Source: Gracilinema caldarium DSM 7334 (GTDB lineage Bacteria; Spirochaetota; Spirochaetia; Treponematales; Breznakiellaceae). From it: a DNA stretch of 64,000 nt. The notes below the pieces were generated by a model. It was not told where the DNA came from, made no database searches, and saw only the letters and a program-made list of their open reading frames with translations. The stretch is taken from the NCBI RefSeq assembly GCF_000219725.1, contig NC_015732.1, positions 2,232,001 through 2,296,000 on the forward strand, given 5' to 3'. Within the stretch, counting starts at the first letter, position 1. Each line of letters starts with the position of its first letter. The position numbers were made by a program, and so were the translations under genes. Below, piece after piece: positions 36,373 to 45,081 of this stretch.

Positions 36373-39300
36373 TTAACCATGAACATTAATAACACGCCCT
36401 TCCAAGCGTTCATAAAGGATTGGAATAATAAGTAGTGTTATCAGGGTACTCGTGAAAAGTCCACCAAAAATGGCCTGTCCTAGGGGAGCATAGACTTCAG
36501 ACCCATTACCGTGGGCCAGCGCCATCGGCAAAACACCAAAAAGGGTAGTCATGGCGGTCATCAGAATAGGCCTGAGCCGGGTTGCGGCCCCATCGATGAT
36601 GGCAGTGCGAAGGTCCTGCACACCCCCAGTGCGGAGCTGGTTCGTATAATCCACCATGACGATAGCATTATTCACAACGGTACCCCCCAGGGCAATAATA
36701 GCCAGCATGGCAATTATAGAAAGGCCTGAATTAAAGATGAGAAGCCCAAAGACTACTCCGATGAGGCAGAAAGGGATCGATGCCATGATAATGAGGGGCT
36801 GTACGAACCGTTCAAATTGAATGACCATGACTGAGTAAATAAGGAAGATACTGATGAGCAGCATAAGACTGAGGCTTGAGAGGGATTCACCAATTAGAGC
36901 GCTCGTGCCGGCGGTCCGGTACTTGATCCCCAGGGGCAGTTTCATCGATTCCAGGGCAGCAAGGGTTCGGCGGCTTACCCCCGATTGGTCCTCCGATTTT
37001 AAATAGCCTCGAACTTCCACAGAAAAGGTCCTGTTTTTCCGATCAATACAGGAAAGGCTTTGCCGGGCGTCCAGGCTGGAAAAGGCCGAAAAACTGATGA
37101 GCCGGCCATCCTGGGTTTTCAGGGTAATTTGATTCAGAAGGTCCTGGTTGATGGGCCTGTCTGCTGCATCGGAAGTAAGCCTGAGGGTGTAATCCTTTGT
37201 TCCTAGCTTGAGCTTCCCCGATTTCATACCAGAAAAAAGAATACGGCTTGTGATACCTGCCTCATAAGGGGTAACCCCGAGGCTCCCCATATAAAGCTGA
37301 CTTAAATCCATATAGAGTTGTTCTGCATCACTCCTCACCGACAGCTCAGTCTTAAATACATCGGTGTCCTTGTCCAGTATGGACTGGACCAGACTGGCAG
37401 TTGTAGTCACCGCTTCCAGGTCTGATCCATAGATTTCCATCTGAAATCCCTGTCCGCCGGTACCTAAGGCAAGGAGAGCGTCAAAGCCGCCATTCAGGAC
37501 TGTAACATCCACATCGGGGATAGATTCCGAGAGGGTTTTCTGCAAATGGGGAATAAGTTCCTGTACGGTTCGTTTCCGCTTCTCGTTCGGTACAAGCCTG
37601 AGCTTGCCGTAGGCCAGGTTTGGAGAACCGGAAACCGTGACAGAACTGCTGGCCCCCACATAGTACACAGCAGCTTCCAGTTCCGGGACTAAGGCCTGCA
37701 CCCGACGGTCCAGTTCATCAACCTTGGCGGTGGTATTATCGAGAGAATAGCCCAGGGGCGTCTGAATATAGAGTTCAATCTCACCGGTGTCCGTCGGCGG
37801 CAGAAAGCTGATTTTAAGGGCACTGATAAAGAAGAGCGACCCCACTAGAAGAGCCATGGAGAGAACTATCGTAAACAGTTCATGGGCTAAAACCCAAGTT
37901 AACAACTTGCGATAGAGACCTTCGAGCCATTCCAGTACCCGGTCTATGGCCTTTTCGATACGAGTAACTATGAGGGGACGTTTCAGGGTGTCTTCATCGG
38001 CTAATATAAGAGAAGATAACCAGGGAACCACCACAACCGCCACAAGGGCACTGGCCGCCAGGGCAAAGATAATTGCCAGGGATAGGTCATTCATGATAAT
38101 CCCGATGATACCCTTTAAAAAGAGGAGCGGCGCAAAAACGCAGATACTGGTCAATGTAGAAGCTAACACCGCCGATCCCAGTTCATCGGCTCCTTTTCGG
38201 GCTGCGTCTTTACGATCTCTGCTCTGCATAAACTTCCGGTAGGTCGTTTCCAGAACAACAATCGAGTTATCCACAATCATACCGATTGCCACAGTCATAC
38301 CTGACAGGGAGAGCAGATTCAGAGAGCGGCCTGCAGCAAAGAGCCCAAGGATGGCAAAAAGGATAGATAGGGGAATGGAGAGACTAATAATAAGGGTGGC
38401 CCGAAAGTTGTGCAGTACTAGTAAAATGACTAAAATGGTTAAAAGAAGACCGCTTACAGCTGAGAAAACAACCGTTTTCAAGGACTGGCGGGTTGTCTCA
38501 CTCTGATCACTAATGATCTGATAGGTGACGGTTCCGTTGGTCTCCTCTCGAACTTCATCGAGAACCTTTTTTGCTTCCCCTGCAATCTTGAGGGTGTTCC
38601 CTTCATCCCGCTTTAAAATATCGACCATCACATAGTTTTTACCTCCTGACCGGACACGAAATTCCTGCTTTTCCTGAACCAGAGAAACCGTGGCCACATC
38701 TTTGAGGTAAATGGGGGTAGTATCTACAAAGCCCACTGTAAGGTTTACAAGATCCTCCAGATTTTCCAGTGCGCCTGCTGCAGTAAATGATAATTCCCGT
38801 TCTCGAAACTGGGCAGCGCCAGCGGGAATATTTCGATTATTATACTGAAGGGCCTGGTACACCTGGAGCGCTGAAAGTCTCCGGGATACCAGATCATCAA
38901 GCCTCAAGGTAATGCGAGCTTCCTGGTGAATACCCCCCACCAGGTTTATTTTTGAGACCCCATCAATTCGAGCGAGATCTGGCTCAAGGCGTTCTTCAAG
39001 AAAAGTAGTCAGCTGTTCCAGATCCATGGAGCTGTCAATGCGTACCGAGAAAATAGGCAGGAAGGAGCCAGCCTCCATAATATAGATGACCGGGGCTCCA
39101 TCAATATTTTCCGGAAGTTCATCGAGTATACCGTTCAATAGTTCCCGAATTTGGGGAAGTTTGTCCCGGACGTTTACCGAAGCGTTAAAAGACAAGGTAA
39201 CCGAAGAATAAGACGCATAGCTTGATGAACTCAGTTCTGAAAGTCCTGGCAGGGTTGCCATCTGGTTTTCAATTACCCGGGTAACATCCCGTTCCATTTC

Positions 39301-39471
39301 CCTGGCTCCTGCACCGGGAAGTCGGGTAATGATAATGGCCTTCGGCATGGTAACCGGGGGTATCATCTCCGTATTGAGAGCCCCCAGAGCGAGCATGGCA
39401 AACACAAAGAGACCGGCTAAAAGGATCACAATAATTGCAGGATGTTTAACCGAAAAGTCAGAGAGTATCAT
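36373..39471 (-). CDS. RND efflux transporter, HAE1/AcrB-like family
   Basis: 1032 residues from ATG 39471, which overlaps the adaptor stop in ATGA; an upstream in-frame start at 39543 lies inside the adaptor gene and is less likely. Twelve membrane helices with two large periplasmic loops. Helix 4 carries GMIVDNSIVVLE, with one Asp followed by Asn where AcrB has two Asp, common in this branch. Helix 10 region: GGTVVNNAIVMVDY. It is a proton-driven exporter working as a trimer with the adaptor at 39468; the outer membrane partner is not adjacent. Substrate unknown. Confidence 0.93.
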   Translation of the reverse strand: MILSDFSVKHPAIIVILLAGLFVFAMLALGALNTEMIPPVTMPKAIIITRLPGAGAREMERDVTRVIENQMATLPGLSELSSSSYASYSSVTLSFNASVNVRDKLPQIRELLNGILDELPENIDGAPVIYIMEAGSFLPIFSVRIDSSMDLEQLTTFLEERLEPDLARIDGVSKINLVGGIHQEARITLRLDDLVSRRLSALQVYQALQYNNRNIPAGAAQFRERELSFTAAGALENLEDLVNLTVGFVDTTPIYLKDVATVSLVQEKQEFRVRSGGKNYVMVDILKRDEGNTLKIAGEAKKVLDEVREETNGTVTYQIISDQSETTRQSLKTVVFSAVSGLLLTILVILLVLHNFRATLIISLSIPLSILFAILGLFAAGRSLNLLSLSGMTVAIGMIVDNSIVVLETTYRKFMQSRDRKDAARKGADELGSAVLASTLTSICVFAPLLFLKGIIGIIMNDLSLAIIFALAASALVAVVVVPWLSSLILADEDTLKRPLIVTRIEKAIDRVLEWLEGLYRKLLTWVLAHELFTIVLSMALLVGSLFFISALKISFLPPTDTGEIELYIQTPLGYSLDNTTAKVDELDRRVQALVPELEAAVYYVGASSSVTVSGSPNLAYGKLRLVPNEKRKRTVQELIPHLQKTLSESIPDVDVTVLNGGFDALLALGTGGQGFQMEIYGSDLEAVTTTASLVQSILDKDTDVFKTELSVRSDAEQLYMDLSQLYMGSLGVTPYEAGITSRILFSGMKSGKLKLGTKDYTLRLTSDAADRPINQDLLNQITLKTQDGRLISFSAFSSLDARQSLSCIDRKNRTFSVEVRGYLKSEDQSGVSRRTLAALESMKLPLGIKYRTAGTSALIGESLSSLSLMLLISIFLIYSVMVIQFERFVQPLIIMASIPFCLIGVVFGLLIFNSGLSIIAMLAIIALGGTVVNNAIVMVDYTNQLRTGGVQDLRTAIIDGAATRLRPILMTAMTTLFGVLPMALAHGNGSEVYAPLGQAIFGGLFTSTLITLLIIPILYERLEGRVINVHG

Positions 39472-40541
39472 GGATTTACAACCACAGGACTGCCTTCTCT
39501 CAGGAAATACCAGCCTTCCACAATCACATCCCGTTCTTTCCATTCAGGAGTAACAACAAAGAAGGCATCATTACTTTCAGTTATTGTAATTTCCGACCGT
39601 TTTGCTCGGCCATCTTCCACATACCAGAGACGGTTTCCTCCAGCCAGAGCGGAGAATGGGAGCGTATATACATCCCGAATCCGGGATAATTCAAAGGTGT
39701 TCGTCACAAACATTCCCGGACGTAGGTCTTCAACACCGGAGGCGACTGAAATAACTGCTTCAAAGTTTTTAGTTTCTATCTTGATATAGGGGCTGACACT
39801 GCGCAACTTACCAGACAAGATAAGTCCATCACTTCGTCGAATCGAAATTCTGAGCTTTGAACTTCCATCCTGCCAGGATTCCAGAAAAAGTGTATAATAA
39901 TGTTCTGGAATCTGACAACGAATCAGCAGATTGTTCAGATCCGCTATGGTAAGTAAGGGCCGCTCTGGCACAGCTAGGGATCCTACGCTGAGATGCCGCT
40001 GTAATACTACCCCATCCATAGGACTTTTAATTCTGGTATATTCAAGCTGTAATTTGGCTAATTCATATTGGGATTGATAGGTCTCATATTGAGCCTTAGC
40101 TTGTTCAAAATTGAGAGTACTGGTAGCGTCGGCTTTGTACAATTGGGAAATCCGCTCATAGGTGGACTTAGTTGAAAGATATGCCGTCTCTGCCTGTTTC
40201 AATTGCAGTAAGAACCGTTCAGGATCTATACGGGCAATAATCTGGTCCCGTTTTACCCGGTCTCCAACATCAACAGTAAGCTCCTGGAGTACACCCGACA
40301 CCAGGGGCAGCACTGTAACTATTGTCTCCGATTCTACATAGCCATTTATAGTTAACGTACGCACCAGATCTCCAAACTCAGGTTGCATCACCCGAACCGG
40401 TATAGGATTTTGATGTTGTGCAATTCTGCTCATTTTACCCAACTGCTGGCTCACAACAAAGGCTCCAATCAGAATGAGAAACGGTACTGCCCAACGTAAG
40501 ATAATAAACACGATCGCTTTGTAATGATTAATGGTAGTCAT
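39468..40541 (-). CDS. RND periplasmic adaptor (membrane fusion protein)
   Basis: 357 residues from ATG 40541, preceded by GGGGGG. An alternative TTG at 40565 overlaps the TetR stop. N-terminal membrane anchor (about 9-28), lipoyl halves (SGVLQELTVDVGDRVKRDQ and SPMDGVVLQRHLSVGS), a short helical hairpin (about 110-160) and a beta-barrel follow. No lipobox Cys is present. Links the RND pump to an outer membrane channel. The middle gene of tetR-adaptor-pump. Confidence 0.9.
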   Translation of the reverse strand: MTTINHYKAIVFIILRWAVPFLILIGAFVVSQQLGKMSRIAQHQNPIPVRVMQPEFGDLVRTLTINGYVESETIVTVLPLVSGVLQELTVDVGDRVKRDQIIARIDPERFLLQLKQAETAYLSTKSTYERISQLYKADATSTLNFEQAKAQYETYQSQYELAKLQLEYTRIKSPMDGVVLQRHLSVGSLAVPERPLLTIADLNNLLIRCQIPEHYYTLFLESWQDGSSKLRISIRRSDGLILSGKLRSVSPYIKIETKNFEAVISVASGVEDLRPGMFVTNTFELSRIRDVYTLPFSALAGGNRLWYVEDGRAKRSEITITESNDAFFVVTPEWKERDVIVEGWYFLREGSPVVVNP

Positions 40542-40561
40542 TGTGCCCCCCCGGAGAACTA

Positions 40562-41224
40562 TCAAGGGTTATCTAAGCCCGCCTTTCCAGAAAGCAAAGC
40601 GGATCCTTGCATAACCTCAAGCCCCACGGGGCTCAACACACCTAAAATTACAGCGCGTAGAGCATCTTGCAGTAGTTCAGCTTTAGTAAAATTATTCTCT
40701 TCTATAGGATCTAGAGCCATAATTCCCGTAATAATATTGATGATAATCCATGTGATCTGTTCTGCAGTAAAATCATTCCGGATATAACCCGAACGGTCCG
40801 CATCGAGTACAATCGTTTTAATAAGCTGTTTCAATGATGTTTGTAGACTTTTTCGCAAATCCAACTCTGCGGGATCCAGTCGTTCTCGCTGAGGTCGACC
40901 AATAATTCGTCCACCTTCACGAAGATCTCGAAATCCACGATCTACAATGGCATTTAATTTTTCAATAAAAGGGAGTTCCCGATTTGCAGCTATAGCTTCA
41001 ACCCCATCAAGAACATGCCGCATCCAATGGGCGACGGCCGCATCAAACAGTTTGAAACGATTCTGAAAGTGATTATATACCGTTTTACGGCTTACCCCAG
41101 CCAGTTCTGCAGTACTTTCCATAGTAAGGGCATCAGCTCCACGCTGTTTTAAAATACTCTGGGCAGCCGCGAGAATCCGGTCTTTGGTACTATCAGCTAG
41201 GATTTCCCCTTTTAGATTACACAT
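40562..41224 (-). CDS. TetR-family repressor of the RND operon
   Basis: 220 residues from ATG 41224, chosen over GTG 41233 because TAGGTG fits only the ATG. N-terminal helix-turn-helix at about 15-60 (RILAAAQSILKQRGADALTM, VSRKTVYNHFQNRFKLFDAA). The C-terminal helical ligand domain is of the type with TetR_C features (Phe/Ile-rich, dimerising). First gene of the efflux operon, so it likely represses its own operon through the repeats at 41227-41262 and is released by a toxic compound. Confidence 0.92.
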   Translation of the reverse strand: MCNLKGEILADSTKDRILAAAQSILKQRGADALTMESTAELAGVSRKTVYNHFQNRFKLFDAAVAHWMRHVLDGVEAIAANRELPFIEKLNAIVDRGFRDLREGGRIIGRPQRERLDPAELDLRKSLQTSLKQLIKTIVLDADRSGYIRNDFTAEQITWIIINIITGIMALDPIEENNFTKAELLQDALRAVILGVLSPVGLEVMQGSALLSGKAGLDNP

Positions 41225-41226
41225 TT

Positions 41227-41271
41227 TATACACCTACTGTGTAAATATACTATTTTTATAGTGTTTTTCAA
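41227..41271 (-). promoter_or_regulatory. TetR-operon promoter with overlapping inverted repeats
   Basis: On the minus strand TTGAAA (41271-41266), 16 bases, TATATT (41249-41244). The spacer holds the palindrome ACTAT-AAAA-ATAGT (41249-41262). A second imperfect repeat, TATACAC-CTACT-GTGTAAATA on the plus strand (41227-41247), covers the start site. Both are good candidates for the repressor's operators. Confidence 0.55.
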
Positions 41272-41328
41272 GGATTATTAACTATTTTAATTATGAAAAG
41301 TTATTTAAAAATGTTTAGTACTACCGTA

Positions 41329-41357
41329 TTACGGTGTTCTGATTTTTCTGCTATACT
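41329..41357 (+). promoter_or_regulatory. Promoter of the S1-domain protein gene
   Basis: TTACGG (41329-41334), 17 bases, TATACT (41352-41357), then a leader of about 30 bases containing AAGGGAGC before ATG 41394. Confidence 0.55.
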
Positions 41358-41393
41358 TTCATTTTATTAAACTCATAAGGGAGCAGCAGAAGA

Positions 41394-42557
41394 ATGGCGA
41401 AACGTGAAGGAAATCAAGGATCCACTAGTTTTGCGGATTATATGAATTCTATGGACAGCCGGAAGATCCAATTCCAGCCAGGACAGATGATAGAAAGCAG
41501 AATTGTTTCTATTTCAAATGATACGGTGTTTTTAGAGCTTAATGGAAAAAGCGAAGGTATTTTAGAAAAGGCCGAGTTGCTTGATAAAAACGGCGAACTA
41601 ACCCTGAAAGAAGGGGATACAATAAAGGCCTTCTTTTTGAAGGCTCAGAACGGAGAACTTCATTTCACGACCCGAATTAGCGGCGAAAAGGCTGATTTAT
41701 CTATACTCGAAGAAGCTTACAAGAACCATATTCCTGTTGAAGGTGTGGTAGAAAAAGAAATTAAGGGAGGTTACGAGGTAGCAATTGGTGAGACCAGAGC
41801 CTTTTGCCCCTATTCCCAGATGGGAATAAAACGGTCAGAAGAAGGTTCCAACTGGGTCGGGAAGCATCTCACCTTTCTCATACAAGAATATAAAGATAAT
41901 GGCCGGAATCTTATCGTATCTAACCGGGCTATAGAAGAGGCCCTGCAGGCAGAAAAAATTGCTAAACTTAAGGAAATCCTTAAGGAACACAGTATTATTA
42001 CCGGCACCATCGCATCGGTGCAGGATTTTGGTGCCTTTGTAGACTTAGGTGGGATACAAGGACTCATTCCAGTCTCAGAAATAAGCCGGGAACGGGTAGC
42101 AAACATAAACGAGGTTTTGCAGTCTGGACAGGAAATACGGGCAGAAATTATCAAAATTGATTGGCAAACCGAACGGATCACCCTCAGCATGAAAAGCCTC
42201 TCGGCCGATCCCTGGACAGAGGCAGCAAAGAAGTACCCCATTGGATCAAAACATACCGGCAAGGTAATCCGCATTACCGATTATGGAGCTTTTGTATCCC
42301 TGGAGCCAGGTCTAGACGGGTTGATACACGTTTCTGAACTGCGAAGCGGCGACAAGTACAACAATGTAAAGGGTGCAGTCAAGCTAGGTCAGACCTTAAT
42401 GGTTAAGATACTGGAAGTTGATGAAATCCGAAGGCGTATTAGCCTTAAGCCAGCAAGTTCTGCTGAAGAAGAGGCGGTTTCCAAACAATATATGGCCGAT
42501 GAAGACCCCCAGGATACCTACAATCCCTTTGCTGCGTTATTAAAGAAAAACAAATAA
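41394..42557 (+). CDS. S1 RNA-binding domain protein (short ribosomal S1-like)
   Basis: 387 residues with about four S1 (OB-fold) repeats: about 28-100, 115-180, 200-270 (IITGTIASVQDFGAFVDLGG) and 285-360 (HTGKVIRITDYGAFVSLEPG). Only the last two match the consensus well. Enterobacterial ribosomal S1 has six repeats and about 557 residues, so this is either a short S1 like the Bacillus YpfD-type proteins or a paralogue. It binds single-stranded RNA, probably aiding translation of mRNAs. It has its own promoter and is monocistronic. Confidence 0.88.
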   Translation: MAKREGNQGSTSFADYMNSMDSRKIQFQPGQMIESRIVSISNDTVFLELNGKSEGILEKAELLDKNGELTLKEGDTIKAFFLKAQNGELHFTTRISGEKADLSILEEAYKNHIPVEGVVEKEIKGGYEVAIGETRAFCPYSQMGIKRSEEGSNWVGKHLTFLIQEYKDNGRNLIVSNRAIEEALQAEKIAKLKEILKEHSIITGTIASVQDFGAFVDLGGIQGLIPVSEISRERVANINEVLQSGQEIRAEIIKIDWQTERITLSMKSLSADPWTEAAKKYPIGSKHTGKVIRITDYGAFVSLEPGLDGLIHVSELRSGDKYNNVKGAVKLGQTLMVKILEVDEIRRRISLKPASSAEEEAVSKQYMADEDPQDTYNPFAALLKKNK

Positions 42558-42644
42558 GCCTATTGTACACCAGAAGCTCCCCTTCTCATCACAGCAAGTT
42601 CCAGGAGGGGGAGTGGGTTACCCATTGTATTATAGACGCGCCTT

Positions 42645-43145
42645 TTATTCATCCTCTAAGGATTCAAAGGCTTCCTGTATCTTCGTCTGATTTTTCTTTA
42701 CAAGCTGGTAGTCGTCCTTATTATAGTTAGCCTTGCTTTTTTCTAAGGACTTGGTAAATTCTGCAGAATTCATCCGGGCAGCCATGTCTTCGAACAAAAG
42801 GATAAAATAACCTGAAAGCACTGCTCCGTAGACTTCCCAAAAATCATTCCAGCCGTATTTTGCCAGAAGAGCTTTGACCTGAGCATCTGCCTGAATGGCT
42901 TTAAACATGGCAGCCACATCGGGGACAGTTAATTGACTGAAAGCCTCGGCCATTTCAGGAGAGTCCATTCCAAACTCCTGGTCATACTTATCTGTAAATT
43001 TATCGAGATCCTTCGTAATCTTTGGCAGATCTGCAAGAAATTTGTCCAGTTTTGCCTGGGTTAGCACTCGTTTAGGAACCGATTGTGCCATAAGAAAACC
43101 GACACTCAACACCATGAGAAGAAAAATGAAAAGCAACCGTTTCAT
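42645..43145 (-). CDS. Small secreted protein of unknown function
   Basis: 166 residues from ATG 43145, chosen because GGGGGAA lies 5 bases upstream. Signal peptide MKRLLFIFLLMVLSVGFLMA, cleavage probably before QS. The mature part is charged and helical (KFLADLPKITKDLDKFTDKY, EDMAARMNSAEFTKSLEKSK) with no recognised motif and no cysteine. It could be a periplasmic chaperone-like or coiled helical-bundle protein. Convergent with the S1 gene; separate from the downstream-lying reductase gene. Confidence 0.75.
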   Translation of the reverse strand: MKRLLFIFLLMVLSVGFLMAQSVPKRVLTQAKLDKFLADLPKITKDLDKFTDKYDQEFGMDSPEMAEAFSQLTVPDVAAMFKAIQADAQVKALLAKYGWNDFWEVYGAVLSGYFILLFEDMAARMNSAEFTKSLEKSKANYNKDDYQLVKKNQTKIQEAFESLEDE

Positions 43146-43264
43146 AAGATTCCCCCTTTTCTGCCCTCTAGAGGGCATACTTTACAGTATAGTCCAAAAT
43201 AGGTTCTCTTTCTAAAAAAAATACCAGACGACGATAGTAGGCAATATCTTAAAAACTTTCCCCG

Positions 43265-43762
43265 TTAGCCTGGGAAACTCTCAATCAAAGGTATCAGCAG
43301 GTTTACTATTTTCTGCAGATGCTCCGCATCTCCTGCATCAAACTGGGCTAGTTTATCCGAATCAATATCCAGAACCGCTACAACCTTGCCATTCTTTTTA
43401 AGGGGGATGACGATTTCGCTTTTTGAACGGGAGTCACAGGCTATATGTCCAGGGAAGGCTTCTACATCGGGTACTATAACTGGCTCCCCTGTTCGCACAC
43501 AGGCAAGGCATACCCCCCTCCCCTTTAGGATCTGACAGGCTACCGATCCCTGATATGGACCCACATGGAGTTCATCCTCCCCTGCGACAAAATAAAATCC
43601 TGTCCAGAAATGATGGGAAAGTTTTGCATGGAGAAGGGCTGCCATGGTTGCCATACCAGCAATGAGGTTGGGTGATTTTAGAGAAATCAATTCATCTAAT
43701 TGGGTATAGAGCCGTTCATACAAGGGAATACGGCGAAAGGATAGACTTTGTTCATCAATCAT
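43265..43762 (-). CDS. msrC: Free methionine-R-sulfoxide reductase (GAF fold)
   Basis: 165 residues from ATG 43762 (MIDEQSLSF), which overlaps the permease stop. A GAF domain with the fRMsr catalytic cysteines: Cys 76 in SVACQI, Cys 85 in GRGVC and Cys 109 in FPGHIACD. The segments HHFWTGFYFV and SKSEIVIPL are also family hallmarks. It reduces free methionine-R-sulfoxide with thioredoxin. An extra Cys 88 in the GRGVCLAC segment is not seen in the classic motif. Translation is coupled to the AI-2E-family permease gene. Confidence 0.93.
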   Translation of the reverse strand: MIDEQSLSFRRIPLYERLYTQLDELISLKSPNLIAGMATMAALLHAKLSHHFWTGFYFVAGEDELHVGPYQGSVACQILKGRGVCLACVRTGEPVIVPDVEAFPGHIACDSRSKSEIVIPLKKNGKVVAVLDIDSDKLAQFDAGDAEHLQKIVNLLIPLIESFPG

Positions 43763-44906
43763 GTTGAGCTGGTTCCTCCTGAAATTTGTGTTCATCAACC
43801 TGTACTTTAACAAGCAATTTTTGACCAGGGGTCTTATATTTTTGCAGATCCTTATAAGAACCGATAAGGATCGCTACAGGCTCCAAGATTGGTACATGTT
43901 CACAAATAATTTTAACGATTACCGTCATGGGAACAGCCAGAACAAGGCCGGCAAAGCCCCAGAGCCACCCCCAGGCCAGTAAGGATACAAGAACGATGAA
44001 GGGTGAAAGTCCCAGATTTTCTCCCTGTATCTGAGGTTCAAGAATATTGCCAACCACAAAATTAACGAGCAACATCACCAAAAAGGCTCCAACTACCGGC
44101 CAGCCATGGGGCCAGAACTGAAGGAGCGAAAAAAGGGTTACCCCTGTACTTGCGGCAATACTCCCGATAGTAGGAATAAAATTCAGAATAAATGAAATGA
44201 CACCCCAAATGAGCCAGAAATCAACCTTAAGTAGGGCTAGTCCTAGGGCAACAAAAATGCCTGTCCCAAGAGAAATAAAAAATTTGATGGTGAGATATCG
44301 GCTCACCTGTAATACTACGGCTTCAACTATACTTTTTATTCTTCCAGAAAAACGATGTTCAAATGCAATGGCTACTTTTTCTTCCAGATGGGCTGATTCG
44401 AGCAGTAAAAAGACTATAAAAAGAAGTACCATTACAAGACTTTTCAAAAAATCGATAAATCCATTAGTGATAGAAAATGTATAATTCCGAATCTGGTTAC
44501 GAACACCTAATTGTCCCCAAAGGTTGTCGATAAACGTACGGTGTTCGTCATAGGGCAGCCCAAAAAGCCCTGCGATCCAACTATAAATCTCAAGAAACCG
44601 TTTTTCATACCGGGGATATTGGGATAATATAGTCTTTCCGGAACTGAACAGTATAAGTCCCGCTATATAGAGCCCCAAACCTATACCTGCTATAACGATA
44701 ACAATTGCTACAACACGGGGTATATAAACCTTTTCTAAAGCCCGTACTAAGGGATCGAGAATAAATGCGAGCAGGATGGCTATGATAAAGGGTAATACCA
44801 CCGTAGCTGTTATTTTAAGTACCGCTCCAGCAAGTACTAGAGCTATAAAAGCGACTAAAAAAAAGTTAGCCCGCCCAGAATTAAATTTTTTAAAACGATC
44901 GCTCAT
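43755..44906 (-). CDS. AI-2E family (PerM/YdiK) membrane transporter
   Basis: 383 residues from ATG 44906. About eight membrane helices, with the family's soluble segment between helices 2 and 4 and the C-terminal signature FVVGNILEPQIQGENLGLSP, then FIVLVSLLAWGWLWG. Members export small molecules or sodium; autoinducer-2 export is not general. Start chosen at 44906 because a promoter (ATGACA-17-CATAAT) ends six bases before it; other in-frame ATGs at 44924 and 44954 would lie in the promoter. First gene of a pair with the methionine sulfoxide reductase. Confidence 0.88.
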   Translation of the reverse strand: MSDRFKKFNSGRANFFLVAFIALVLAGAVLKITATVVLPFIIAILLAFILDPLVRALEKVYIPRVVAIVIVIAGIGLGLYIAGLILFSSGKTILSQYPRYEKRFLEIYSWIAGLFGLPYDEHRTFIDNLWGQLGVRNQIRNYTFSITNGFIDFLKSLVMVLLFIVFLLLESAHLEEKVAIAFEHRFSGRIKSIVEAVVLQVSRYLTIKFFISLGTGIFVALGLALLKVDFWLIWGVISFILNFIPTIGSIAASTGVTLFSLLQFWPHGWPVVGAFLVMLLVNFVVGNILEPQIQGENLGLSPFIVLVSLLAWGWLWGFAGLVLAVPMTVIVKIICEHVPILEPVAILIGSYKDLQKYKTPGQKLLVKVQVDEHKFQEEPAQHD

Positions 44907-44912
44907 ACCTGG

Positions 44913-44941
44913 ATTATGATACATATTCTCAGATTTGTCAT
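44913..44941 (-). promoter_or_regulatory. Promoter placing +1 at the AI-2E permease ATG
   Basis: On the minus strand ATGACA (44941-44936), 17 bases, CATAAT (44918-44913), six bases (CCAGGT), ATG 44906. The -35 box is identical to that of the kinase at 14034. Confidence 0.6.
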
Positions 44942-45081
44942 GGGCTAAAAACAACCGAATATACTTATGATTTCTTTACATTTCGTTGCTATTGATACAA
45001 AATAAAATGCATATTCATACGGTTGCATTAGCTATCCAAAATTATAGAACTAGAAACTGCATTGTTTCACAGGAGGATCTC

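Noticed and set aside
39472-39543. N-terminal 24-codon extension of the RND pump.
   Set aside because: Cys/Arg-rich, unlike pump N-termini, and lies inside the adaptor gene; ATG 39471 gives the expected MILSDFSVKHP start and an ATGA overlap.
42577-42613. CTCCCC...GGGGAG repeat between convergent S1 and secreted-protein genes as terminator.
   Set aside because: Loop of 25 bases and no T tract.
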